Shown here in pieces: positions 23,691-32,529 of a stretch of 39,103 bases of DNA. This DNA is from Roseimicrobium gellanilyticum (GTDB lineage: Bacteria > Verrucomicrobiota > Verrucomicrobiia > Verrucomicrobiales > Verrucomicrobiaceae): NCBI RefSeq assembly GCF_003315205.1, contig NZ_QNRR01000023.1, positions 1-39,103 of the forward strand, read 5' to 3'. A model generated the notes under the pieces. That model made no database searches. It was not told the DNA's origin and saw only the letters and a list, made by a program, of their open reading frames with translations. The translations under genes and the position numbers were made by a program. Every line of letters begins with the position of its first letter. Within the stretch, counting starts at the first letter, position 1.

Positions 23691-25559
23691 ATGCAAGCCG
23701 CGATGACTTACCTTTATGGAACCGTGGGTCTTCGCCTCCTGACGGCCTGCGTCGCAATGCTGCTGGCCACACCTGCTGCATCAGGAGTAGAAGCGGAAAG
23801 GAAAACAGAATGGGTGATAAAGACGTTCCAATTTCCGCTGGAATTGGATGACATGGCGTACTCAGCGAGTGGGTTGCCATCGTCGCTGGACGGGATGCCT
23901 GCACCTTCTGCTTCTCGCACGGAATGGGAGGCCTATCTGAAGCGCTCCAATGATGCGGTACTTCCCATCCTTAAGACACAAGGCATTCCGATGTATCCTG
24001 GCACCGCCGCCCTGTTTGATTCGAAAACCGGCACCTTGAGTGTCCGCGGTACCCAGCCTTGGGTCGACCTTATCGAAGCCTATTCGGACCAGCTTGTGAG
24101 CATGGCTCCGCGCCATTTGGAACTTTCTCTCGAAGTGCTGGAGGTTTCGGAGGAACGAATAGGTCCACTGCTTGAGGAAGCCTCAATCCTGGCCAACCAC
24201 ACCGAACTGCTCGCCCGACTAAAAGAACCAGGTCAGGCCAAAGTCGCAGCCCAACCATTGCGCAGGTTGCGCTTGGAAACGGTGAGTGGCCAGCGAGCGC
24301 GAGCTGAAGAGGGAGTGACGCTTTCTGATGAGGCCTCTACCGGGCGGGGCATTGGTCGTTCGGAGGGACTGCGTTTTGAAGCCAGACCTGTCCTCCTCGC
24401 GGATGGCACGACCATTGAGCTCGAATACGATTTTGAATACGGTCCAGCGGCTGAAGCGGGCAAGGCATGGCAGGGATCACGCTCTTCCGGCGTGGTGTTG
24501 AGATCTTCAGTGCTGCTTCCGGATGGAGCCACCAAGATCCTGGGAGCGTGGCGGGCATCAGGGGCGGAAGACGGGAGCGGAAACAAGGTGCGCATCGCGT
24601 TCCTAAGAACGCGGGCGGTGTTGTTGGTGCATGACATCAATCCTTTGGTGGAAACCAAGCTCCGTGAGTTGGTAGGGGCACCTCCCGTGGGAAAGCCACG
24701 CGAGGTCGTTCCCAGAAGAGAGCTCCCCCATGGCATGGAACAGCGGGTTTTCGCAGTACCCCGCAACTTTCTTCAAGGGGGAGGCGTCTCATTTGATCGA
24801 GGCGAACTGGCATATGCCACCAAGAGCAGCAAGCCTGTCGAACCGGCAGATCCTTTTGCCCCTTCTGTTTCCCCCGATGCCGGAAGCGTGGATTTCCTTT
24901 CTCGCGATGACGATAGACCTTTGCACAGAGCGAAGATTGCGTTTCCGGAAGGTTCCTCCGCGAGCTACGTACCCAAGGACTCCACGCTTTGGATTGTCAA
25001 CAATGCCGAGGGCATCAAACGTGTTGCGGAGTTTGTGGAAGAAATGTGGAGACAGATTCCGCGGACACTGGTCTGCCGGGTGGAAGTCATCGAGGCTGAG
25101 ACCTCGTTGATGCAAGCAGTCGCAGATGCCACTTCCGGCATCGGAAGCCATGGGCGAGGAAAGGAGATATTGGAGAGGATGGTGAAGAATCAACAGGCGC
25201 GTGTGGTGGAGCGGCATCGATTGGAGACTCTCAATGACAAGCCCTGTGAGTTGTACTCGTTGAATCCACTCACTGGGGCTTTTGAGGTGGAGATGCGTGC
25301 CGTCCTGGGTCCAAACGAGCGAATGATGGATCTGGAGGTGACATTGCGACAGGGAAAGGGTACCGGCATGCAGGTCGGTAGCAACACTCGTCTGGCTATG
25401 GGTGAGCCTCGCATGGTGGCTCTTTGGAATCCTTCAGATGAAGGGGACGGGAAGAAAGAGATCTCTCGTGCAGTCTTTGTGACAGCGGATCTAGTGCCCA
25501 TAGAACAGCCGGTGAAGACGAAGATTGAGGCAAAGCAGGGCACTATGACCCATGAGTAA
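23691..25559 (+). CDS. Duplicated secretin-like paralogue B
   Basis: The 622-residue product starts at ATG 23691 (a second ATG four codons later is possible) and has a signal peptide cut near 'AASGVEA'. Half 1: WVIKTFQFP (41-49), GIPMYPGTAALFD (98-110), LEVLEV (147-152), RLETVSGQRA (194-203), ILGAW (283-287), AFLRTR (303-308) and the linker 'HDINPLVETKLREL' (314-327), which is nearly the same in paralogue D. Half 2: FPEGSSASYVP (418-428), VEVIEAE (464-470), a degenerate motif RLETLNDKPCE (510-520) and MVALWNP (575-581). Half 2 has lost the SGQRA core and the EHHY strand. The gene follows the C45 fusion by 64 bases and precedes paralogue C by 60 bases. Confidence 0.75.
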   Translation: MQAAMTYLYGTVGLRLLTACVAMLLATPAASGVEAERKTEWVIKTFQFPLELDDMAYSASGLPSSLDGMPAPSASRTEWEAYLKRSNDAVLPILKTQGIPMYPGTAALFDSKTGTLSVRGTQPWVDLIEAYSDQLVSMAPRHLELSLEVLEVSEERIGPLLEEASILANHTELLARLKEPGQAKVAAQPLRRLRLETVSGQRARAEEGVTLSDEASTGRGIGRSEGLRFEARPVLLADGTTIELEYDFEYGPAAEAGKAWQGSRSSGVVLRSSVLLPDGATKILGAWRASGAEDGSGNKVRIAFLRTRAVLLVHDINPLVETKLRELVGAPPVGKPREVVPRRELPHGMEQRVFAVPRNFLQGGGVSFDRGELAYATKSSKPVEPADPFAPSVSPDAGSVDFLSRDDDRPLHRAKIAFPEGSSASYVPKDSTLWIVNNAEGIKRVAEFVEEMWRQIPRTLVCRVEVIEAETSLMQAVADATSGIGSHGRGKEILERMVKNQQARVVERHRLETLNDKPCELYSLNPLTGAFEVEMRAVLGPNERMMDLEVTLRQGKGTGMQVGSNTRLAMGEPRMVALWNPSDEGDGKKEISRAVFVTADLVPIEQPVKTKIEAKQGTMTHE

Positions 25560-25619
25560 GGCCCGGGCAAAGGTTGCCCTTGTGATGTCATTTGGTTTTA
25601 TGGAATACTTCAACTCACC

Positions 25620-27731
25620 ATGAGTCAGCTGGTTTGCAGGTATCGTATCGAACGCAGAGTCGCGCTTTTGTTTGCGTTCATGGTTTGCGGTCTGGCTGGA
25701 GTCTTTGCCCAGCTAGGCGCGCCAGTGGACGTCACCGGCGTAGCGGCTGCTCCTGCATGGAAGACGGAGGTGATTCAGCTTCAGCCCCACCTGGGACTCA
25801 GGCTGCAACAGGCCCTTGAGGATCCTGAGTCCACGCGTGCATGGGACCACTTTCTTCACTTCCCTTCGATTGACGCTTCCGAAAAAGAGATCATTGCCCA
25901 CATTCAAAAGCAAACGGCTGCGGCAAAGCGTTTGCTCAGCGAAGCGGGGTTGGCGCTGCCGGCTGGCACTGCGCTCCTTTGGGATGCAGATACGGGCACA
26001 CTGGCCGTGCGAAGTACTCAGGAAGCGTTGGAATGGCTGAATGTACTCGGGGGTGAGAGCAGAAACAGAGTGGAGAAAAATGTGAACAGTACACTCCGGG
26101 TCGTTCAGGCAGATGGCTCCGTTATGCGTGAGATTGCACGTGAGACGACCACAAAACTCGACCACACCCCGGCATGGAAGAGGCTGGAGAAGCTCATCGC
26201 AGAGGACAAGGCAGTGTCCATCCAGACTTTGAAACTGCAGACGCGAAACGGCATGCGAAGCAAGGTGGAAATTGGGTCCCGCGATGATCGTATCGAGTCC
26301 GTCGTCCTTGAAGAGGGCGGAATCGTCAAGGTGAACCAGGGGGAGGGTCTTGTGGGAACAAGCCTCGAAACGGATCAGGTGCTCTTCGCTGGAGACGATC
26401 ACGTCGATGTGAATCTCTCGATGCGGCACTGCTTCGCGGAGAGCGTGACTCATGAAGTGCCAGTAGGAAGGGTTCTCTCCCGAGACATCGTATTGCCAAC
26501 GACTGACGACCACTATGCTCAGATCAGCACTTCGTTCTCGGTCCTGGACGGCTCCCAAACATTGCTCGGAGTTTGGAAGCTCACGGCGCCCGAGGACCTC
26601 GCCCGGCAGGACATACTGCAAGCAGCATTCCTGGAAACCCGGGTGGTACGCAATCTGCCGGAGATCCATCCACGTGCTCTATCCTTGCTCTCAGCGCACA
26701 TGGATAAGGCAGAACCAATTCCTGCTAAGGCTGACAGGACGGCACATCTGCCAGCAGGCATGAAAACAATGCGTTTCCGAGTGCCGCCCGACTTCCTTTT
26801 GTCGGGAGAGGATTTTCGCTCTGCGGAGTCTCCGCCTGACCCCTTTGCTCCTGAGGATTCCGCCAACGATGGAAAGAAACGGACCATCAGAACGGCCATG
26901 GAAGTTCTCAAGGCACAGGGAATCCCCTTTCCTGAGGGTACTGCTGCCCATTTTGATCAGACAACGGCTTCGCTGACAGTGACGAACACCCAGGAGGCTC
27001 TCGACCTAGTCGAATTTTATGTGTCACCGACATGTGGTGGTGGCCGGCCTGCAAACATTCAGTTTCACATCGAGATCCTGGAGGCGGACGGTGCTCTCAT
27101 TCGAGCCATGGCTGAGGAGTCCTCCAAGATTGCGGACCACACACTGCTCTTGGAGCGGCTGAATGAAGTGATCCGCACTGGGCAGGCAAGGAACGTCGGG
27201 ACGCTGCGGACTGTAACTCGCAGCGGACAGCGAATGCTCGCTCAAAGTGGCGCGCTTCAGATCCATGGAGCATCTGTGGAGCCGGTGACTGAGAAGCAGG
27301 AAACACCGAAAAAGGGCACTGGAGAGGAAAAGTCCACATCAGAAATCGGTGCAAATACGAAGAGTGGACAGAAGACTGCCATTGAGATCAAGGGCGAAGA
27401 ACGATTCGTGGGTACAAGGATCGAGCTCGACGGGTTAATTGCACCCGACGGCATTACCTTGGAGATGGAGTTGGCGTTGGAGCACCACTATGCGCCACCC
27501 ACACGTGGCAAGGAAGACGCCATAACGAATCTGGGCCGAAGTCCCTCGGTCACACGAGTGATGAAATCATCCGAGGTTTTACATTTCGCAAGTATCACTT
27601 CTCTGTTCACCATGAACTCAGGAACCACTCGTCTGTTCGGGATGTGGAAACCGGAAGGGGCTTCCAAGTATGAGGGCAAGGACGTGATGCAGGTAGCCTT
27701 TGTCCGCGCTGCCATCACGCGGGAGGAGTGA
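25620..27731 (+). CDS. Duplicated secretin-like paralogue C
   Basis: The 703-residue product has a signal peptide (basic start, then 'VALLFAFMVCGLAGVFAQ'). Half 1: GLALPAGTALLWDADTGTL (110-128), LRVVQADGS (159-167), a worn motif KLQTRNGMRS (205-214), TLLGVWK (314-320) and AAFLET (335-340). Half 2 is the best-kept unit: GIPFPEGTAAHFDQTTASL (434-452), IEILEADG (484-491), TVTRSGQRML (531-540), IELDGLIAPDG (601-611), LALEHHYAPP (618-627), RLFGMWKPEG (671-680) and AFVRAAI (693-699). A low-complexity, charged insert lies at about 555-590. It is 60 bases after paralogue B, so probably the same transcript, and convergent with D, 37 bases apart. Confidence 0.75.
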   Translation: MSQLVCRYRIERRVALLFAFMVCGLAGVFAQLGAPVDVTGVAAAPAWKTEVIQLQPHLGLRLQQALEDPESTRAWDHFLHFPSIDASEKEIIAHIQKQTAAAKRLLSEAGLALPAGTALLWDADTGTLAVRSTQEALEWLNVLGGESRNRVEKNVNSTLRVVQADGSVMREIARETTTKLDHTPAWKRLEKLIAEDKAVSIQTLKLQTRNGMRSKVEIGSRDDRIESVVLEEGGIVKVNQGEGLVGTSLETDQVLFAGDDHVDVNLSMRHCFAESVTHEVPVGRVLSRDIVLPTTDDHYAQISTSFSVLDGSQTLLGVWKLTAPEDLARQDILQAAFLETRVVRNLPEIHPRALSLLSAHMDKAEPIPAKADRTAHLPAGMKTMRFRVPPDFLLSGEDFRSAESPPDPFAPEDSANDGKKRTIRTAMEVLKAQGIPFPEGTAAHFDQTTASLTVTNTQEALDLVEFYVSPTCGGGRPANIQFHIEILEADGALIRAMAEESSKIADHTLLLERLNEVIRTGQARNVGTLRTVTRSGQRMLAQSGALQIHGASVEPVTEKQETPKKGTGEEKSTSEIGANTKSGQKTAIEIKGEERFVGTRIELDGLIAPDGITLEMELALEHHYAPPTRGKEDAITNLGRSPSVTRVMKSSEVLHFASITSLFTMNSGTTRLFGMWKPEGASKYEGKDVMQVAFVRAAITREE

Positions 27732-27768
27732 ACTGACAGGAGGAAAAGATGGTTGGAATATGGATTGC

Positions 27769-29754
27769 CTACGGCGCCTCTCGATCCACCACTGACACGA
27801 TATCGGCACGCAAGAACGCAGCTTGCATCACATCTTTGCCGTCCAGCTCGGGTGTGCCGGTGGGTTTCCACAGGCTGATGAGTCGCGTGGTACCAGTTTG
27901 AAGAGTGTAGGCACTGACCACCTTCGCGGCAAACACCTTCTCCGTCTCCAATCCCACGACAGGTGTGGAAGCAGCAGCAGGCGCTGAGGACTGAAGCGGT
28001 GCGAAGTGATGCTCGAGCGAGAGGTTGACGTCGATGGTCCTCAGATCCGGCGACAGAACAGGATCGATCTCCCAAGTGGTTCCGATCATCTTTGAGTCTG
28101 TCTTTGCCTCAATCGTTCCCCGATCCGTCTTTTCGAAGGCGCCTACTGTGGCGCGCTCAAGGCCCACCGAGAGTTTGGCGCGTTGTCCAGAGCGAGTCTC
28201 CAGGCGCTGTGTGGAAAGCACCGTCGCGTTGCCAGCGCGGACTGCCTCCTCCATCTTGGCCCAGGTGCTGTTGTGGTCCGCACGGCTGGCGCTGTCTTTT
28301 GCCATTTCGCGCAGAGTGGCGCCATCCGCCTGCACGATGTGCAGGGAGAAGGCCAGGACCTTGGGAGTGTTGTTCCAGAGGAAATCGACGAATCGCTCTA
28401 CTTTGCTCAGGCCTTCTTCTGTATGCACCACCTCCAGGATGTTCTTGTTTGGGTGATAGCGGAGGTTGGTTCCGTCGGGAAATGGCACCATCCAACGGGT
28501 GGCGACCTCCATGGGCTCGAAGGGGTCTGGGGGCACGGCTTTTGCTGGCTGCGGAGCGGGAACAATGCAGGTGGTCATGTCATCGCGGAGAATCAGGACA
28601 CGTTGCTCCTCCGTATTTTTCGTGAGCTCGGCATTGAAGAGGAACCACCGTGGCACCTTGAACTCCTGTCGTTTCATTCCTTTCCCGGCGGGCGCCGTCA
28701 GCTCAGCCTTTGCCTCCACTACCGGAATGCGTCCCTGACGGTGGAGATGCTCCCTGAGCTTCGCCTCCACCAGCGGATTGAGATCGCGCATGAGTGGAAC
28801 GGGCGCCATGCGCAAGAAGGCCGCCTGCAGAACCTCATGGCGTGGCTGGCCATTGGCTTCGCAGGGCGTCCACACGCCGAGGAGCCTTGTGTCATCGCCA
28901 TTGTAGGTAAGTGCCGAGTTCACACGTGCCAGGCAGAAGTCGAGCACCGGCAGCTTGCGTACCTGTGAATCCCCGAGTGGCGGGGACAACACCTCCCGGA
29001 GTTGTGGGGGAGCACTGTTTACCTCAAGGTCGTACGAAAGGTCCATGGTCCAGCCATCGGGTCCAATGACCGGATCCACCTCCAACTTGATGCCAGCGGT
29101 GCGCGTTTCCGCGAGAGCCGTGACCGCGCCGGGTTCATTGCGGATGAAGGCACGTGGGGAATCCTGCTCTGGACCCGACTGCATGGTGCTGCGCTGGCCG
29201 CTGCGCGATTCGAGTCGCAGGGAGCCGAGGTGTCTCGCCTCCTTGCGCGAGACCAGTGCGTCGAACTCACGACGCATCGTCGCATGGCTTGGGAGGGGTT
29301 GTGCTTTCGCGGTCAGTGCTCGCACCGCTGCGCTGGGGCCTTCCAGTACTTCCAGGGTGAAGGTGATGCGCTTCGGAGCCTGGGTACAAAGCACGTCGGT
29401 GTAGGATTCCACCATCTCGATGGCCTCTGGATTCGCATAGAGACTCAGTGTTTCAGATTCGGGATCGTAGAGCGCCTTCGCATCTTCTCCGAGATTGATG
29501 CCTTGCTCCCTCATCCGCCTCACCCACACTGCGGTGGATCCTGCGATGGCCTTGTCCCAAGTAGCAGCGTCAGCAGTGGCCTCGGGCAGTTTCTTCGCGG
29601 GTTCATAGCCTAGGGCCATCTCGAGCACTCGGAAGGTCTTCAGCGTCCACGCCTGCTTCCCTGGGGTGGAATTATCCTGGCCATGGAGTGGCGTGCTCAG
29701 GGTAAGCGCCAGAAAGCTGATTGCGGATAACAGGGGCTTGGGAAAGCGAGTCAT
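27769..29754 (-). CDS. Duplicated secretin-like paralogue D
   Basis: The product has 661 residues from the ATG at 29752-29754, chosen because it opens a clear signal peptide (MTRFPKPLLSAISFLALTLS). The frame is open 26 codons further upstream. Half 1: WTLKTFRV (36-43), GINLGEDAKALYDPESETLSL (85-105), LEVLEGP (134-140), RLESRSGQRS (180-189), LEVDPVIGPDG (224-234), RLLGVWTP (290-297), AAFLRM (311-316) and the linker 'RDLNPLVEAKLREHL' (323-337). Half 2: FPDGTNLRYHP (425-435), LHIVQADG (471-478), RLETRSGQRA (517-526), WEIDPVLSPD (561-570), SLEHHFAP (579-586), RLISLWKP (624-631) and AAFLRADIV (645-653). Of the four, D keeps the motif set in both halves best, so it is the best query for searches. 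Confidence 0.78.
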   Translation of the reverse strand: MTRFPKPLLSAISFLALTLSTPLHGQDNSTPGKQAWTLKTFRVLEMALGYEPAKKLPEATADAATWDKAIAGSTAVWVRRMREQGINLGEDAKALYDPESETLSLYANPEAIEMVESYTDVLCTQAPKRITFTLEVLEGPSAAVRALTAKAQPLPSHATMRREFDALVSRKEARHLGSLRLESRSGQRSTMQSGPEQDSPRAFIRNEPGAVTALAETRTAGIKLEVDPVIGPDGWTMDLSYDLEVNSAPPQLREVLSPPLGDSQVRKLPVLDFCLARVNSALTYNGDDTRLLGVWTPCEANGQPRHEVLQAAFLRMAPVPLMRDLNPLVEAKLREHLHRQGRIPVVEAKAELTAPAGKGMKRQEFKVPRWFLFNAELTKNTEEQRVLILRDDMTTCIVPAPQPAKAVPPDPFEPMEVATRWMVPFPDGTNLRYHPNKNILEVVHTEEGLSKVERFVDFLWNNTPKVLAFSLHIVQADGATLREMAKDSASRADHNSTWAKMEEAVRAGNATVLSTQRLETRSGQRAKLSVGLERATVGAFEKTDRGTIEAKTDSKMIGTTWEIDPVLSPDLRTIDVNLSLEHHFAPLQSSAPAAASTPVVGLETEKVFAAKVVSAYTLQTGTTRLISLWKPTGTPELDGKDVMQAAFLRADIVSVVDREAP

Positions 29755-30072
29755 TACGGGTGCCGGCGGTTCAGTAGGTGCGGTCCTGGGAACCCATCCT
29801 GCTGGAAAACTCCAATTTCTGGCAAGATCCAAACTCGTGACTAAGTCGGCACGGTGAGCACACGAGTCGACTCATCATCGTGCAAAAATACCAGAAAGAA
29901 GGCAGGCACCCCTTCGTTTCCACGGCGCGCAACCCCCACGGGCGCAGGCGGCTGGCGTGAACGCTGCTGCCGCTCCAAGGGGAAGCGTACCCAATCCGAC
30001 CCTGTAGCAGCCTGACCAACAGCACTACCACCACGCACGCGAGACCCGACACCGCCCCAACTTAACCCTGAC
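29755..30072. other. Divergent intergenic region between paralogue D and the DUF1549 gene
   Basis: These 318 bases separate two outward-reading genes, so both promoters should lie here; I could not pick convincing -35/-10 pairs. A perfect 10-bp palindrome, GAGTCGACTC, occurs at 29864-29873. ACTCGTG at 29833-29839 and CACGAGT at 29861-29867 are inverse complements. No small gene is evident. Confidence 0.4.
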
Positions 30073-32499
30073 ATGAGAAAGATCCGTTACCCCAAAGTCC
30101 TGCGCAACGCCCTCACGGCGAGCGCAGTGCTTGCCTTTGCCTGCTCCCTGAATGCAGCGAAGCCCGATGCCGCCGCCAAGGAAGACGCCAAGCCTGCTAC
30201 CCCCGCTACGGCGGAGGCCGCGGCCAAGCCGGCTGAAGCCAAGCCCAAGAAGAAGGAAAAGGGTGCCAAGGCTGCCCAGCGTCGCGAGGGCGGGCAGACC
30301 CTGACGGATCATCTCAAGACCCCTCCCTCCATTTCCGCCAAGTCCACCGTGAAGCCGGAGGTCCAGGCGACCGCGGCAAAGATCGATGAACTCGTGGCTG
30401 CCAAGCTGGCGGACGAGAAGATTCAGCCGAACGCGGAGATCACCGACGAGACCTTCGTGCGCCGCATCTACCTGGACATTGCCGGTCGCGTGCCGACCAA
30501 GGCCGAGACGGAAGCCTTCCTCCAGTCCAAGGAAACCGACAAACGCGCCAAGCTCATCGACAAGCTCCTGGCCGGTGACGGCTATGTGCAGAATTTCTTC
30601 AACTTCTGGGCGGACGTGCTGCGGGTGAAGACTGGCATCCTCCCCGGTGGCCAGGGCCGCGATACCGGCAATTCGTACATCAAGTACCTGAAGGATTCCC
30701 TTCGTGCGAACAAGCCCTACGACCGCCTCGTGCGCGAGCTGCTCACCGCAGACGGCTCCAGCTATGAGAACGGCGCCATCGGCTACTACATGCGCGACTA
30801 CAACATGCCGCTGGATAACATGGCGGTGACGACCCAGATCTTCCTGGGTACGCAGATGGTGTGCGCGCAGTGCCACAACCACCCCTTCGACAAGTGGAGC
30901 CAGATGGACTATTACCAGATGGCCGCGCACAGCAACGGCATGACCGGCGTGAACAACCTCGCCAACCAGGCGGACGTGGAGCGCTTCATGACCAGCCAGG
31001 GCATCAAGGGCGACGACCGCCGCCCCATGAACAAGGCCATCACGGAAATCATCTTCCGCCTGCGCTTCAACCATGTGTACGCACTGGACCGCACCCTGCG
31101 CCTGCCCACCGACTACCAGTACAAGGACGCCCAGCCCAAGGCTGCGATTGAGCCCATGATTCCCGCTTCCTTCTCGAAGGACGGCAAAATCGCGAAAGAA
31201 GGCGAGGCCCCCATCCTGGCCTACTCACAGTGGATGACGGCGAAGGAAAACCCGCGCTTCACCCTCGTGGTGGCGAATCGTCTGTGGAAGAAAGTCTTCG
31301 GCATGGGTGTCATCGACCCTGTGGATGAGCTCACCGACTCCACCGTGCCCAGCAATCCCCAGCTCATGGAGTTTCTGGAGAAGACCATGAAGGATGTGGA
31401 CTACGACATGAAGTCGTACCTGCGCATCCTCTTTAACACCAAGACCTATCAGCGTGCCGCCTTCGGCCAGGACGTGGAGCTGGGCGCTACGTATCACTTC
31501 CCCGGACCGCTGCTGCGCCGCATGTCTGCCGAGCAGATCTGGGACTCGCTGGTCACCCTCATGAAGGAGAATCCAGATGAGGCCAGCCCGGATACCTATC
31601 TGGAAACCATGCGCGGCCTCACTCGCATCGAGTGGATGGACCGCACCGTGACCGCCCTGACTCCCGCAGAACTCATCGAAGGAGCCAAGAAAGTGTCGGA
31701 GTACTCGAAGGAACTCACCGCCGACGTGCAGGCCAAGACCGCCGCTCTGAAGGAAAGCAAGGACGAGGAGGCCATCCGCGCTGCCAAGGACGCTGCCAAG
31801 ACTCAGCGTGCGAAGATCTACGCGAAGGCGGATGAAATCGTCTTCGAAGAAGGCTTCCAGAAGCTCGCCAAAATGGGCCAGGACGACAAAGCCGCGCTCG
31901 CGAAGAAGACAGACCCGCAGTTCGCCAATCAGGTCACGGGCGCCGTGAAGCACTATGGTCGCATCCCCACCATGGAGGAAGCCATCGGCTATGTCCTCAA
32001 GGGGCAGCGTGATGCCGTGGCGAATGCGACCAAGGAACGCCGCGAGCGCGAGATGACCGAGTGGCACGTGACCAAGGGGCCGTCCCGCCAGGCCTTCAAT
32101 GCCTTCGCCGACTACCGCGATCGCAATGTGTTGCGCGCCTCGGACCTGCGCAACCCCGCGCCGAACGGCCACTTCCTGCGCCTCTACGGCCAGAGCGACC
32201 GTGAAGTGGTGGACAATGCCAACCGCGACGCCAGCGTGATGCAGGCGCTCACCATGATGAATGGCTCGCTCTTCCGCAACATGACCAGCCCCTACTCGGT
32301 CATCAGCCGGAACATGAACCAGAGCGCGGACCGCGACGCCGTCATCGATACCGTGTACCTCAGCCTGCTTTCCCGTAAGGCCACCGATGAGGAGAAGGCG
32401 CTGCTGCGTCCGATCCTGGAAGAAGGCAAGGGCGCGGAGGGCCGTGGCGACCTGCTGTGGACCGTGCTGAATACACGGCAGTTCCTCTTCATCGAGTAG
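30073..32499 (+). CDS. DUF1549/DUF1553 protein (PVC-type, exported)
   Basis: The 808-residue product has a signal peptide (cut near 'SLNAAK') and then an Ala/Lys/Pro-rich linker (30-70). DUF1549 covers about 100-310: 'IDELVAAKL', 'FVRRIYLDIAGRVPT', 'FNFWADVLRV', 'PYDRLVRELLTADG' and CAQCHNHP (264-271), the CxxCH of this domain. DUF1553 begins with 'MTAKENPRFTLVVANRLWKKVFG' and includes 'LMEFLEKTMKDVDYDMKSYLRILFNTKTYQRA'. The family often has an N-terminal cytochrome module as well, which is absent here. A charged helical stretch near 530-620 interrupts DUF1553. The gene is followed by a small lipoprotein-like gene and a DUF1501 gene, the usual partner. Confidence 0.9.
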   Translation: MRKIRYPKVLRNALTASAVLAFACSLNAAKPDAAAKEDAKPATPATAEAAAKPAEAKPKKKEKGAKAAQRREGGQTLTDHLKTPPSISAKSTVKPEVQATAAKIDELVAAKLADEKIQPNAEITDETFVRRIYLDIAGRVPTKAETEAFLQSKETDKRAKLIDKLLAGDGYVQNFFNFWADVLRVKTGILPGGQGRDTGNSYIKYLKDSLRANKPYDRLVRELLTADGSSYENGAIGYYMRDYNMPLDNMAVTTQIFLGTQMVCAQCHNHPFDKWSQMDYYQMAAHSNGMTGVNNLANQADVERFMTSQGIKGDDRRPMNKAITEIIFRLRFNHVYALDRTLRLPTDYQYKDAQPKAAIEPMIPASFSKDGKIAKEGEAPILAYSQWMTAKENPRFTLVVANRLWKKVFGMGVIDPVDELTDSTVPSNPQLMEFLEKTMKDVDYDMKSYLRILFNTKTYQRAAFGQDVELGATYHFPGPLLRRMSAEQIWDSLVTLMKENPDEASPDTYLETMRGLTRIEWMDRTVTALTPAELIEGAKKVSEYSKELTADVQAKTAALKESKDEEAIRAAKDAAKTQRAKIYAKADEIVFEEGFQKLAKMGQDDKAALAKKTDPQFANQVTGAVKHYGRIPTMEEAIGYVLKGQRDAVANATKERREREMTEWHVTKGPSRQAFNAFADYRDRNVLRASDLRNPAPNGHFLRLYGQSDREVVDNANRDASVMQALTMMNGSLFRNMTSPYSVISRNMNQSADRDAVIDTVYLSLLSRKATDEEKALLRPILEEGKGAEGRGDLLWTVLNTRQFLFIE

Positions 32500-32529
32500 T
32501 CCGCTTCGGATCTCTTCAAGAAGGCAGTC

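Noticed and set aside
18035-29754. The idea that paralogues A-D are true secretion-channel secretins
   Set aside because: I see no intact gate or lip sequence, and no pilus or type II/III secretion genes nearby. Only a distant secretin-like relation is claimed.
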